A DNA stretch of 64,000 nucleotides from Clostridia bacterium (GTDB lineage Bacteria; Bacillota; Clostridia; Oscillospirales; Acutalibacteraceae): the NCBI GenBank assembly GCA_017435865.1, contig JAFSEF010000051.1:1-64000 (forward strand), given 5' to 3'. The position numbers were made by a program, and so were the translations under genes. This document shows, in pieces, positions 22,848 through 32,330 of the stretch. How positions within the stretch are numbered: position 1 is the first letter of the stretch; each line of letters starts with the position of its first letter. The notes under the pieces were generated by a model, which had not been told where the DNA came from, did not search any database, and saw only the letters and a program-made list of their open reading frames with translations.

Positions 22848-25800
22848 ATGTTTCACTGTCATACGGAGTTAAGTCTGCTTGACAGTTGTACAAAATATCA
22901 GGACTATATCGACCTGTCAGTGCAGAACGGTGCCACTGCACTATCTATATCAGAGCATGGTAAACCTCTGAACTGGACAGAAAAATGGGATGCCTGCAGG
23001 AGGGCGGGGTTGCGCTATATACATTCGGTTGAGATATATCTTACCGAAACACTTGAACCAAAAACAAGAGATAACTACCATACAGTGCTGATGGCTCGTA
23101 ATAATGATGGTTTAAGGGAACTGAATGCGCTTATCAGTAAATCTTGCAGGGAAGATCACTCCTATTACGTCAACAGAATCACATTTGATGAGTTCCTGTC
23201 GATGTCCGAGAATATCATATCGACGAGCGCTTGTCTTGCTTCTCCGCTATGCAGGCTACCAATAGACCATCCGCGATACATGGAGCTTGCAAAAAAATAT
23301 AACTTTCTCGAAGTGCAGCCTCACAATATTCCGGAGCAGATTGAGTACAATAAGCGGCTTCTTGAATTATCCGCCAAGATCGGCACTCCGTTAATCGCAG
23401 GAACTGATACGCACAGCTCGAGTAAATATAAAGCAGAATGCAGAGCGGTGTTGCTGTCTGCGAAAAATAAAAGTTACGGCGACGAAGATGCGCTGGATCT
23501 TTCATACAAGACATACGACGAATTAGTTGATATGTTCCGTCAACAAGGGGCTCTTCCCGAAGAACATTATATGGCGGCAATTGAAAACACCAACCTGCTG
23601 TATGATATGACGGAAGAAATTGAGGTCGACACATCGATTAAATATCCGATTCTGTACGGAAGTCGCGAGGCGGACTCCGAAAAGTTTATTGAAACAGTTG
23701 AAAGAAAGTTCGCCGAAAAACTGGAAAACGGCATTATTCCTCCGGAGCAAGCAGATGCGTTCCGTTCTGCAATCGACGAAGAAATGAGAGTATTCCAAAA
23801 ACTTCGTATGGACGGGTTTATGTTGTCCATGTCTGAACTGATCTGCTGGTGTAAGGGGCAGGGGATGGCGCTCGGCCCCGCAAGAGGGTCTGTAGGTGGG
23901 TCAAGAGTAGCATATGTTACTGACATAATCGACTTGAATCCAGAGACATGGCACACGGTATTTTCAAGATTTTGTAACGAGGACAGAGTAGAAATCGGTG
24001 ATATTGATATCGACTGTGTTGACTCTGACAGGCCTGCAATTTTTCAGTATATCATAAACAGGTTCGGTGTGGACAAAACCGCGAGAGTTTCATCTTTCGG
24101 AACAATACAAGACAAGGGCGTTATTGATGACGTCGGTAGACATCTTGCCAAAGAATGGAACAAGATGCATGGTTCTTTGCCGGTAGATGCGATTACAGAA
24201 CAACTATCAGCAATTGGCAACTCTGCAGAAAATCCGTGGTCTTTGAAAAAAATAGCCAAGATTAAGTCTGAATATGATGCAGACCCGGAAAAAACCAAGC
24301 AAGCATACCCAGAGCTTTTCTATTATTTTGACGGTCTGATTGATACGAAAGTGTCGCAATCAGTCCATCCTGCGGGAATGGTAATCAGCCCGATTACACT
24401 GGATGACTATTTCGGTACTTTTGACAAGGATGGGGAGAGCTGCCTCATGCTTGATATGGAAAATATTCATGACTACACAGGTCTTGCAAAGTACGACTTT
24501 CTTATCTTGAAGACAGTACAGGTTATACGGGATGTGTGCAGGTATATAAATAAACCGTATCCGCAATCTCATGAAATAGATTGGAACGACAAAGATGTTT
24601 GGGACGACATGATCAAAAGCCCGTCGGGGTTATTTCAGTTTGAAGGTGCGTTTGCATTTGAAAGCTTGAAGAGATTTTTACCACAAAGCATTTTTGATAT
24701 GTCAATCGTAACCGCATGTATACGTCCGTCAGGGGCGTCATACAGAAACGAATTGCTTCAACGGAAGACACACACGAACCCATCTGACATTATCGACGAA
24801 TTGCTGAAAGATAACCTCGGATATCTGATTTACCAAGAGGACACAATTAAATTTCTACAACAAATCTGTGGACTTTCAGGAAGCGAATCTGATAACATCC
24901 GGCGCGCAATTGGACGTAAGGACAAAGACAGACTTGACAGAGCAATGCCGGATATCCTGAACGGTTACTGCAACAAGTCTCCCAAACCTCGTTCTGATGC
25001 GGAAAAAGAAGCGCTGGAATTCCTGCGGATTATTGAAGACAGCGCGTCGTATCAGTTCGGATATAATCATAGCATTGCATACTGCATGCTTGGTTATTTA
25101 TGTGCTTATTACAGGCACTATTATCCAATTGAGTTTATTACATCATTTTTGAATAACGCCGCAAATGATAATGATATTAAAAACGGCACAGCATACGCTA
25201 CGAAGATGGGTATCAAAATCACAATGCCAAAATGGGGTGTCTCTCGCGGAGAGTATTTCTTCGACAAAGAGCGCAATATTATCGCCAAAGGGCTAACATC
25301 TGTAAAACATATGGGCGAAAAACTCACAGAGGAATTATACAGAGTGGGCAGTTCACAAAGATACACAAGTTTCATTGATGTGCTATTAGCCGTTGACCGA
25401 CAAACATCACTTGATGTGCGACAGCTCGACATACTGATAAAATTGGATTTCTTCTCGGAATTCGGAAATCAAAGAGAGCTAATGCGGATTGCAGATTTGT
25501 TTTATAACACATTCAAAAAGGGAGATGCGAAACAGATAGCAAAAAGCAAAATCGAAGGCACCCCTCTTGAAGAAATTGTTGCAAAATACGCAGTCGGTGT
25601 AACCAAATCCGGCGGTTATGCAAAGAGTTATACATTACTTGACGTCATGTCAATACTGTACGAGGCCGAAATAGCAGTGAAAAAGGCTAATATTGAAGAC
25701 CTGAGTGATGTGATGAAAGTAAAAAACTTTGCAGAAATCATGGGGTATGTAGGGTATGTGTCAGGAAAACCAGAGGACAGGCGAAAGTTGTATGTCATGG

Positions 25801-26012
25801 ACGTATACCCGCTTCATAGAAAGGCAGACAATAAGCAGTTCGGCTATTCGATTATCACAAAATCAATCGGTAGTGGCGTTGAGAGTCGGTTTACCGTTTT
25901 CAACGCATTATACAACAAAGACCCAATACATAAAGATGACATCATTTTGTGTACTGGTTATGAGAGAGACGGTCCGTATTTCAAACTAACCGGGTACTCA
26001 AAGATATATTAG
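22848..26012 (+). CDS. dnaE: DNA polymerase III alpha subunit (DnaE-like, with PHP domain)
   Basis: A C-family polymerase of about 1054 aa. The N-terminal PHP domain begins MFHCHTELSLLDS. The catalytic aspartates lie in GDIDIDCVDSDR near 384. A palm/fingers block and a helix-hairpin-helix segment (AYATKMGIKI ... GLTSVKHMGEKL) follow, and a short C-terminal OB-like part ends the protein. It is shorter than host DnaE. The codons just before the first ATG read ITKSYN, extending the family N-terminus. AAAGGAG lies 9 bases before ATC 22,830, so a non-standard start there is possible; 22,848 is the first ATG. An ATG at 22,825 is out of frame. Confidence 0.9.
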   Translation: MFHCHTELSLLDSCTKYQDYIDLSVQNGATALSISEHGKPLNWTEKWDACRRAGLRYIHSVEIYLTETLEPKTRDNYHTVLMARNNDGLRELNALISKSCREDHSYYVNRITFDEFLSMSENIISTSACLASPLCRLPIDHPRYMELAKKYNFLEVQPHNIPEQIEYNKRLLELSAKIGTPLIAGTDTHSSSKYKAECRAVLLSAKNKSYGDEDALDLSYKTYDELVDMFRQQGALPEEHYMAAIENTNLLYDMTEEIEVDTSIKYPILYGSREADSEKFIETVERKFAEKLENGIIPPEQADAFRSAIDEEMRVFQKLRMDGFMLSMSELICWCKGQGMALGPARGSVGGSRVAYVTDIIDLNPETWHTVFSRFCNEDRVEIGDIDIDCVDSDRPAIFQYIINRFGVDKTARVSSFGTIQDKGVIDDVGRHLAKEWNKMHGSLPVDAITEQLSAIGNSAENPWSLKKIAKIKSEYDADPEKTKQAYPELFYYFDGLIDTKVSQSVHPAGMVISPITLDDYFGTFDKDGESCLMLDMENIHDYTGLAKYDFLILKTVQVIRDVCRYINKPYPQSHEIDWNDKDVWDDMIKSPSGLFQFEGAFAFESLKRFLPQSIFDMSIVTACIRPSGASYRNELLQRKTHTNPSDIIDELLKDNLGYLIYQEDTIKFLQQICGLSGSESDNIRRAIGRKDKDRLDRAMPDILNGYCNKSPKPRSDAEKEALEFLRIIEDSASYQFGYNHSIAYCMLGYLCAYYRHYYPIEFITSFLNNAANDNDIKNGTAYATKMGIKITMPKWGVSRGEYFFDKERNIIAKGLTSVKHMGEKLTEELYRVGSSQRYTSFIDVLLAVDRQTSLDVRQLDILIKLDFFSEFGNQRELMRIADLFYNTFKKGDAKQIAKSKIEGTPLEEIVAKYAVGVTKSGGYAKSYTLLDVMSILYEAEIAVKKANIEDLSDVMKVKNFAEIMGYVGYVSGKPEDRRKLYVMDVYPLHRKADNKQFGYSIITKSIGSGVESRFTVFNALYNKDPIHKDDIILCTGYERDGPYFKLTGYSKIY

Positions 26013-26024
26013 GCAGGTATAAAA

Positions 26025-26459
26025 ATGACTGAATTAACAACAAATTCATTGGTTGATATCATGGTGCAGTGCGGTAACTCTAACGAGTATAAGATAGGAG
26101 TTATGTTTCAACAACGGCATGATCTCGACAGCTTTATGAAAGAGATAAAAAAAACACACGACGAAACACCAATTCCTGGTGTTACTCGTATCCTTATAAC
26201 CGAATTCTTTACGGATGATACCGAGTATGTAATAGAATTTAACAACAATAGCTCTATTACGTTCATCACGATGAATAATGTTGATAAGCACAGCGGGGAG
26301 TTTCACAAGGTGTTGTACTTTGGTGTCGACGTATCGGACAGTTTTGTTGCTGACATGATAAAACACACGAAGATCGGGTATGTAGAAGCGGCTCTCGACG
26401 CTGACACAGACAGCGCGCTCGACGATTTTTTAGCATCATTTATCATTGTTGATAAATAA
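26025..26459 (+). CDS. Hypothetical phage protein, 144 aa
   Basis: Unrecognised, acidic, probably alpha/beta. It follows the polymerase by 12 bases. The central segment (GVTRILITEFFTDDTEYVIEF) looks like beta strands. No motif suggests a function. Confidence 0.55.
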   Translation: MTELTTNSLVDIMVQCGNSNEYKIGVMFQQRHDLDSFMKEIKKTHDETPIPGVTRILITEFFTDDTEYVIEFNNNSSITFITMNNVDKHSGEFHKVLYFGVDVSDSFVADMIKHTKIGYVEAALDADTDSALDDFLASFIIVDK

Positions 26460-26520
26460 AATTATATGTTTATCAAACTGCGATTTTATACACAAAAATA
26501 AGCCATGAAAGGATATACAT

Positions 26521-26712
26521 ATGTGTTTTATAAAAACAAATGGTAAACCACACTACAATGTACGAAACAGAGGGTGCGGATATCAACCCATATGTAGCAT
26601 AGGAACTTCGCCGTCGCCTCCGACAACAGGTAGCAATGTCGTTAAGCCTAAATCTGAATTGATTATAAAGGTATGTAAACTCGAAAGGGGTGATGTATAT
26701 GCAAATTACTAA
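26521..26712 (+). CDS. Hypothetical small protein, 63 aa
   Basis: Unrecognised. AAAGGATATAC precedes the ATG. It contains a few Cys and a Pro/Ser-rich middle (SIGTSPSPPTTGS). It overlaps the next gene by 14 bases. Confidence 0.45.
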   Translation: MCFIKTNGKPHYNVRNRGCGYQPICSIGTSPSPPTTGSNVVKPKSELIIKVCKLERGDVYANY

Positions 26713-26938
26713 AACATCCGACAGGGCTGCATATCTAAAGCAGGCTCGACGTGTTGCAAATGATGGTTGCGATAAATGCCCATGCTGTGGAGAGACGTAT
26801 CGGGGTTTTTTCGCCCCGCCCGTTAGAGCATGGTATGAACGCGGTCTGTTTAGGACTGGGAGACATGTTGCCGTGGATTGTTATACGTGTGATGCATGTG
26901 GCGCCGAGTGGGAAAGCGACCCGTATGAAATAGGATAG
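26699..26938 (+). CDS. Zinc-ribbon protein, 79 aa
   Basis: A small protein with two knuckles, CDKCPCC near the middle and CYTCDACG near the end, as in zinc ribbons. AAAGGGG is placed 8 bases before the ATG at 26,699; an ATG at 26,693 is also possible. Role unknown, perhaps nucleic-acid or protein binding. Confidence 0.55.
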   Translation: MQITKTSDRAAYLKQARRVANDGCDKCPCCGETYRGFFAPPVRAWYERGLFRTGRHVAVDCYTCDACGAEWESDPYEIG

Positions 26939-26952
26939 TCGCAGGAGGACTG

Positions 26953-27387
26953 ATGATTTACACAAGTTATTTTGCAAAACTTAAAGACTTACCTGATCAT
27001 ATTATCCCGGTCTCTATCTGTGGTAAGGCACCAGAATGGTACAAGGGGCTACAGTATAAAAAACTTGCACCGAAGTACGATTTCTTTATGACGTGGAAAC
27101 ACACAAAAGATAACGACTACTACACCAAGTGCTTCATAGAACAGGTATTAGGCGTGTTAAGCGTTGAGCGTGTGATTAAGGAGTTAGACCAGCTTTTATT
27201 AACCCACACAACATCCGTTGACTATAACGGCGATCTACAGAAAACGCCACGTATTGCACTTATTTGTTATGAAAGACCGTATGAATTTTGCCATAGGCAC
27301 ATAGTTGCCAACTGGCTTACTCAACAAGGCTTTGAATGCGCAGAGTGGGGAGGTGATGATTACGGCAAGCATGACAGTCTGCAATAA
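26953..27387 (+). CDS. DUF488-family protein
   Basis: A 144-residue protein with the family hallmark ALICYERPYEFCHRHIVANW near residue 98, in which Cys and His residues are conserved. DUF488 proteins occur in bacteria and phages; their reaction is unknown. GCAGGAGGACTG precedes the ATG. It overlaps the following small gene by 32 bases. Confidence 0.75.
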   Translation: MIYTSYFAKLKDLPDHIIPVSICGKAPEWYKGLQYKKLAPKYDFFMTWKHTKDNDYYTKCFIEQVLGVLSVERVIKELDQLLLTHTTSVDYNGDLQKTPRIALICYERPYEFCHRHIVANWLTQQGFECAEWGGDDYGKHDSLQ

Positions 27388-27559
27388 ATGCGGGAAGCAA
27401 TTTAATTTATGGGATGAGAGAGAAGATTTCTCAATCCGAAAAAGACTTGGTTACGGCACAAAGTACGATGGAGATACTCTTGAGCTTGATTTGTGCTGTG
27501 ATTGTATGGAGTCTCTGATTGATTCTTGCACAATCAATCCGATTATCACCAATACATAA
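27356..27559 (+). CDS. Small Cys-knuckle protein, 67 aa
   Basis: Two CxxC pairs (CNKCGK and CCDC) about 33 residues apart suggest a zinc or iron site. GGGGAGGTG lies just upstream of the ATG at 27,356, inside the end of the DUF488 gene. Function unknown. Confidence 0.5.
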   Translation: MITASMTVCNKCGKQFNLWDEREDFSIRKRLGYGTKYDGDTLELDLCCDCMESLIDSCTINPIITNT

Positions 27560-27581
27560 TAAAAATAGAAAGGAATTTTCT

Positions 27582-28799
27582 ATGAGCGAACTCATTGTCC
27601 CTGGATGCGAGTGCGTTTCCAATGCTGTCGTATATGGTTTGTACGAAAGTATCCGACGCGCGAAGTATCCAAAATCAGTTGACTTGGAAAAGGTGAATAA
27701 TACACTTACATCTGGTATTGAAGCCCTTGCTCTGAGCGCAAAAGGAGCCGGGCATGACAACTGGCTGAATGGGGTTGTTGTTCAGTTTGACCTTAAGTTT
27801 TCAAACAAAGCATGGGTTGAGGCAGAACGATATCACTTCCTTGATTTTGTCAGCTCTCAAAGCACGATGCATAAAATGGTTCAGTTCGATATTAGTGCTG
27901 TTCTCAACGAATATGTTGATCCTCGCATAGGTGAAATTCTGAAAGAAAAAATCGCTGAATATAAAGAATTACTCCTAACGCTTGACGTAGCATCTATGGC
28001 ATTCAATTGCAGCAAGGAAGAAGTCGAGCAACTACGCAAGCAAGCAGAAAACATGTATCTTGAAATTCTGTATAGCAACCCTGCCGGCTTCACACTTGTT
28101 GCGGGTATGACAACCAACTACAGACAGCTGAAAACAATCTATGCGCAGAGACGAAATCACAAATTGCCGGAATGGAGAGCATTCTGTGAGTGGATTGAAA
28201 CGCTACCAATGAGCTGGTTGATTACAGGCAAAAAGGGCGGCGATGTCACAGACGATAGAAATCCGACTGAAGTAATTCTATTTTCCGGCAAAGCTCAACA
28301 TGGAAAAGACACGGCCGCCAAAATGCTAAAAGCACAGATGGACGCTGATGGCAAAAGGGTGCTGCTTGTGCATTATGCAGATCTGCTTAAGCATATTTGC
28401 CGTAACTTTTTCGGATGGGACGGCAATAAGGATGAAAACGGTAGGCATTTACTGCAGTATGTCGGCACGGATGTAGTCAGAAAGAAACAGCCGACGTTCT
28501 GGGTTGAGTTTATCGTTTCGATGCTGCGCCTGTTCGGTGAAGAGTGGGATTATGTTATTATTCCTGACTGCAGATTTCCGGATGAAATCACAACGCTGTT
28601 AAACTATGGTTTTAAAACAACTCATGTCAGAGTTATTCGCAATAATTTTACCAGCACTCTCACAGAGGAACAGCAGCATCACCCATCCGAAACAGCGCTC
28701 GATAATGTTGAACCGGACATCACAATCAACAACGAAGGAAGTCTCGAAGATTTAGAGGCAATCATTACATGGATGAAGGAGAAGTTATATGGAAACTAA
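27582..28799 (+). CDS. ThyX-like domain fused to deoxynucleoside monophosphate kinase
   Basis: A 405-residue two-domain protein. The C-terminal half is a phage dNMP kinase: P-loop SGKAQHGKDT near 235, then LLKHICRNFFGWDGNKDENG, YVGTDVVR and the IIPDCRFPDEI block. The N-terminal 215 residues resemble flavin-dependent thymidylate synthase ThyX: GHDNWLNGVVVQFDLKFSNK and AERYHFLDFVSSQST fall where ThyX has its GH...E and RHRxxSxNExSxRY motifs, and TNYRQLKTIYAQRRNHKLP matches the later region. The RHR motif is RYH here, so ThyX activity may be altered or lost. The ThyX link is inference; the kinase is clear. The downstream ClpP gene overlaps by 11 bases. Confidence 0.75.
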   Translation: MSELIVPGCECVSNAVVYGLYESIRRAKYPKSVDLEKVNNTLTSGIEALALSAKGAGHDNWLNGVVVQFDLKFSNKAWVEAERYHFLDFVSSQSTMHKMVQFDISAVLNEYVDPRIGEILKEKIAEYKELLLTLDVASMAFNCSKEEVEQLRKQAENMYLEILYSNPAGFTLVAGMTTNYRQLKTIYAQRRNHKLPEWRAFCEWIETLPMSWLITGKKGGDVTDDRNPTEVILFSGKAQHGKDTAAKMLKAQMDADGKRVLLVHYADLLKHICRNFFGWDGNKDENGRHLLQYVGTDVVRKKQPTFWVEFIVSMLRLFGEEWDYVIIPDCRFPDEITTLLNYGFKTTHVRVIRNNFTSTLTEEQQHHPSETALDNVEPDITINNEGSLEDLEAIITWMKEKLYGN

Positions 28800-29430
28800 T
28801 CGTAAAGGATACTATGACATCGACCTGGAAGTTGAGGAAGTATTAACAAGAAGCGGATCGATTGATGAGATTTTCTACCTGAATGATCTCAAACAGAGAA
28901 AGTTGTTTTTGAACACGGAAATCGATCAGTACTCTGTATCCGAAATTGTTAAACATATATTGCAGTTCAACAAAGATGATATCGGTCTTCCGGTAGAGGA
29001 ACGTCGCCCGATTTTGTTATACGTATCATCAAATGGCGGATGTGTTGATGCAGGATTCGAACTCATCGATGTGATTTTATGCAGTAAAACTCCCGTTTAC
29101 ACTATCAATCTTGGCTATCAGTACAGTATGGGGTTTTTGATCGGACTTGCAGGACATAAGCGTTTCGCCACCTCCAATGCAAAATTCCTCATGCATGACG
29201 GATCTAACTTTGTATTTACGTCCGGCGGTAAGGCACGCGACGAGATGGAATTCCAGGGGCGTGTTGAGAATCGAATCAAAGACTACATTCTCTCCAGAAG
29301 TAGTATCACAAGCCAGGAATATGATAGTAAGTTCCGCATTGAGTGGTACCTGTTTGCATCCGAAGCAAAAGACAAGGGCGTTGTAGACTATATCATTGGC
29401 ACCGACTGCGATCTTGATGAAATCATTTAA
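28789..29430 (+). CDS. ClpP-like serine protease (phage type)
   Basis: A 213-residue protein of the ClpP/crotonase fold. The SSNGGCVDAG motif is followed by the candidate nucleophile Ser in YQYSMG near residue 112, His in FLMHDG near 136, and an Asp in the DKGVVDYI region near 195, giving a complete triad. No chaperone partner is encoded here. Phage ClpP-like enzymes are often capsid proteases, but this gene lies in the nucleotide module, so it may use host ClpX or act on regulatory proteins. Confidence 0.8.
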   Translation: METNRKGYYDIDLEVEEVLTRSGSIDEIFYLNDLKQRKLFLNTEIDQYSVSEIVKHILQFNKDDIGLPVEERRPILLYVSSNGGCVDAGFELIDVILCSKTPVYTINLGYQYSMGFLIGLAGHKRFATSNAKFLMHDGSNFVFTSGGKARDEMEFQGRVENRIKDYILSRSSITSQEYDSKFRIEWYLFASEAKDKGVVDYIIGTDCDLDEII

Positions 29431-29439
29431 GGAGGGACT

Positions 29440-30150
29440 ATGGCTGCAAAGAAAAAGACCGTAAGAGAGTCTTTCGATGCGCTACCCACATCGTTTGTCG
29501 ACCACCCTTTTTACGGATTTCAGTTAGATGACGAGCAATTGCATTTTGCAAATACAATTATCAACCCCGATATTGATATTGTGTTTGTTAACGCAAGGGC
29601 AGGTACGGGTAAAACGACAATCGCCACAGGAGTTGCCAACATTCTGGTGGCCTGTGGCGCCTATGAGGGCATCGTATATATCATGTCGCCGTATGGCGAG
29701 AGAAAGCAGGGGTGGCTTCCCGGAACAATCACAGAAAAAAGTTCTGTATACTTCGAAGCATTTTACCAGGCTTTGCTGAATTGTAATGTGAATCCCATAA
29801 CGGCAATCAACACAGAGTCCATGGTAAATCAAAAGAATGGAACGGGGTATATTACCTGTATTACAGACACATTCCTGCGCGGTTCTAACCTTGAGAATAC
29901 CGTTGTGATTATCGACGAGGCGCAGAACTACACGGTGTCGCAACTGAAAAAGACGCTGACAAGAATCGGAAAAAACGTCAAAGTAATTGTAATTGGGCAT
30001 GAATTGCAATGTGATCTGGATGATCCTTCGTCGAGCGGCTTCATGAAGTATATCGAGCATTTTAAAGACAGAGAGCGAGCCGCAGTATGCTCCCTGACAA
30101 CTAACCACAGAGGCTGGATCAGTCAATGTGCAGATGAATTACAGGAATAA
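29440..30150 (+). CDS. PhoH-like ATPase
   Basis: A 236-residue P-loop protein with Walker A ARAGTGKTT (about 53-61), the PhoH-type IVYIMSPYGERKQGWLPG segment, Walker B VVIIDEAQN near 154, and the conserved late Asn-His (LTTNHRG). PhoH proteins are ATPases or helicases linked to RNA metabolism and are very common in phages. AAGGAGG precedes the ATG. Confidence 0.85.
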   Translation: MAAKKKTVRESFDALPTSFVDHPFYGFQLDDEQLHFANTIINPDIDIVFVNARAGTGKTTIATGVANILVACGAYEGIVYIMSPYGERKQGWLPGTITEKSSVYFEAFYQALLNCNVNPITAINTESMVNQKNGTGYITCITDTFLRGSNLENTVVIIDEAQNYTVSQLKKTLTRIGKNVKVIVIGHELQCDLDDPSSSGFMKYIEHFKDRERAAVCSLTTNHRGWISQCADELQE

Positions 30151-30171
30151 TCAAAATATCTACAGAAAGAG

Positions 30172-30399
30172 GTGAATGTTATCGACAATATTGTTTTGTA
30201 TTCCACGGGATGTAAGATGTGCGAGGTGTTAAAGAAAAAGCTTGATGCCAAAAACATTTCATACACAGAAAACAACTCTGTGGAAGAGATGCTTTCACTC
30301 GGTATTGAACAAGTACCAGTTCTCCGCGTAAATGATACGCTACTGAAGTTCGGTGATGCGGTAGGCTGGGTGAATCAACAAAAGGAGACCGCAGAATGA
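30172..30399 (+). CDS. Glutaredoxin / NrdH-like redoxin
   Basis: A redoxin of about 75 residues with the active-site CKMC in IVLYSTGCKMC and the cis-Pro region EQVPVLRV. It would supply electrons to the neighbouring ribonucleotide reductase or keep it reduced. The start is unclear: GTG at 30,172 lies inside the ribosome site AGAGGTGA, while the best-spaced in-frame codon is ATC 30,181. The end overlaps nrdD by four bases (ATGA). Confidence 0.82.
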   Translation: MNVIDNIVLYSTGCKMCEVLKKKLDAKNISYTENNSVEEMLSLGIEQVPVLRVNDTLLKFGDAVGWVNQQKETAE

Positions 30400-32312
30400 A
30401 CATTCCACTTAAAATGAACAAAGACTTTGAAAAGGCGATGCATGCGTTAAACGAAAAATATGGTGAAGATTTTGATTTTCTGAACGGATTTCATGAAACG
30501 CAGCTGAATTTTTCAGACTTCATTGATAGTTTTGTTGATCATAGTGTTGCAGATGTTACGATTGATGCAAACGCAAACGCTTCTAACAAAGATATCCGCA
30601 GCCTGATCAGCGAAAAAGGAAAATCTTTGGACAAAATGTTTGCGTTTAACAAGATTTTCTACGAAATGAAAAAGCGCTACAATCTTAAAACGGCAAAGGA
30701 ATGGCTTGACGGTGAGTATAGCGGTGCATTCTATATGCATGATGCTTCGACCACTACTTACATTCCGTATTGCTATGCATACGACCTAACCAGACTTGCA
30801 ACAGAGGGGTTGTTTTTCCTGAAAAATTACAACAACCGCCCTCCTATGCATCTTACAACGTTCATCGATGATGTCATCGAGTATATAAGCTACATGAGCA
30901 ACCGATCATCTGGGGCAGTCGGCATTCCAAACATTCTGATCTGGACTTTCTACTTCTGGAAGAAAGATTGTGAAAATGGATATGTAATCAAAGATCCGGA
31001 TTATTATATCAAACAGTCTTTCCAGAAACTTATCTATCGTCTGAACCAACCGTTTATGCGAATCGACCAAACCGCATTCGTAAATGTTTCTATTTTTGAC
31101 AGAAATTATATCGAGTCACTGTTTGGTGGTGTTGAATACCCGGATGGAACATTCGTCATTGACTACGTTGATGAACTTATTGATCATCAGAAGCTGTTTA
31201 TGGAGGTTGTTTCTGATATTCGAAGTGAAAATATGTTCACGTTTCCCGTGTTAACTTATAGTTTATTGTACAGGGATGGTAAATTTGTCGATGAAGATTT
31301 CGCTCGTTGGTGCTCTGATCATAATACAACCTGGAACGACAGCAACTTCTTCGTCAGCGGCGATGTAACAACGCTGAGTAACTGTTGCAGACTTCTGTCG
31401 GATACATCCAAGCTCAATGCGTTTATCAACTCCATAGGTGGCACAGCGTTGTCGATCGGATCCGTTAAGGTTAACACAATTAACCTAATGAGAATTGCTC
31501 TTGAGACAGAATGTGACGAGAAGAAATACCTTTCGCTACTTAAAAAGAGAGCAGTACTGTGCTGTAAGGCATTGGATACTGTTAGACACATCATCAAACG
31601 CAATGTGGAAAAGGGGCTCCTACCGAACTACCAGGACGGTGGTATAGAGATGGATAAGCAGTACTGTACAATGGGCATCCTTGGTCTGTTTGAAGTTATT
31701 GAGGCATTTGGGTACACCAGAATTGATGAGTTCGGATATACATATTACACAGACGAGGGTATTGAGTTTGCGTGCAAAATCTTTGATGTATTGAATGATG
31801 TAAAGGACAACTTTACAACTGAATACTCATTCAATATTGAATCGGTGCCGGCAGAGCGAGCTGCTGTGATTTTGTGCCAGAAAGATAACGCACTGTTCGA
31901 TCTTGATCAGAAATTCATCTACAGTAATCAATGGATTCCTCTGTCTGCTAAATGCACAATCCAGGAAAAGCTCAGGTTAAGTTCCATTCTTGACGCAAAG
32001 TGTAGCGGTGGTAGTATTGCTCACATCAACCTTGAAGCAAACTTCCCGAATACAGATGTCGCGTGGAATATGCTAAACAAGATCGCACAATCCGGTGTTA
32101 TTTATTTTGCATTCAATACAAGAATCAACGAGTGTGAAAACCATCACGGTTTTGTTGGTAGTGATGTTTGTCCCGAGTGCGGATGTCCTGTATTTGATAC
32201 ATACGTCAGAATTGTCGGATATCTTGTTCCGACACGCAGTTTTTCCAAAGACAGATTCAAAGAATTTACCACAAGACAGTGGTATGAGTTTGCTGAAACA
32301 ATGAGCGAATAA
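30396..32312 (+). CDS. nrdD: Anaerobic (class III) ribonucleotide reductase, large subunit
   Basis: A 638-residue glycyl-radical enzyme that reduces NTPs to dNTPs without oxygen. The C-terminus has a zinc site (CENHHGF, then CPECGCP) and the glycyl radical motif RIVGYLVP near residue 607. The N-terminal ATP-cone present in many host enzymes is missing; the protein starts directly with a helical region and then YMHDASTTTYIPYCYAYDL. Loss of the cone would remove dATP feedback inhibition, which suits a phage. The activase NrdG is encoded 560 bases downstream. Confidence 0.92.
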   Translation: MNIPLKMNKDFEKAMHALNEKYGEDFDFLNGFHETQLNFSDFIDSFVDHSVADVTIDANANASNKDIRSLISEKGKSLDKMFAFNKIFYEMKKRYNLKTAKEWLDGEYSGAFYMHDASTTTYIPYCYAYDLTRLATEGLFFLKNYNNRPPMHLTTFIDDVIEYISYMSNRSSGAVGIPNILIWTFYFWKKDCENGYVIKDPDYYIKQSFQKLIYRLNQPFMRIDQTAFVNVSIFDRNYIESLFGGVEYPDGTFVIDYVDELIDHQKLFMEVVSDIRSENMFTFPVLTYSLLYRDGKFVDEDFARWCSDHNTTWNDSNFFVSGDVTTLSNCCRLLSDTSKLNAFINSIGGTALSIGSVKVNTINLMRIALETECDEKKYLSLLKKRAVLCCKALDTVRHIIKRNVEKGLLPNYQDGGIEMDKQYCTMGILGLFEVIEAFGYTRIDEFGYTYYTDEGIEFACKIFDVLNDVKDNFTTEYSFNIESVPAERAAVILCQKDNALFDLDQKFIYSNQWIPLSAKCTIQEKLRLSSILDAKCSGGSIAHINLEANFPNTDVAWNMLNKIAQSGVIYFAFNTRINECENHHGFVGSDVCPECGCPVFDTYVRIVGYLVPTRSFSKDRFKEFTTRQWYEFAETMSE

Positions 32313-32330
32313 TCAAAGGAGATTTATCAA

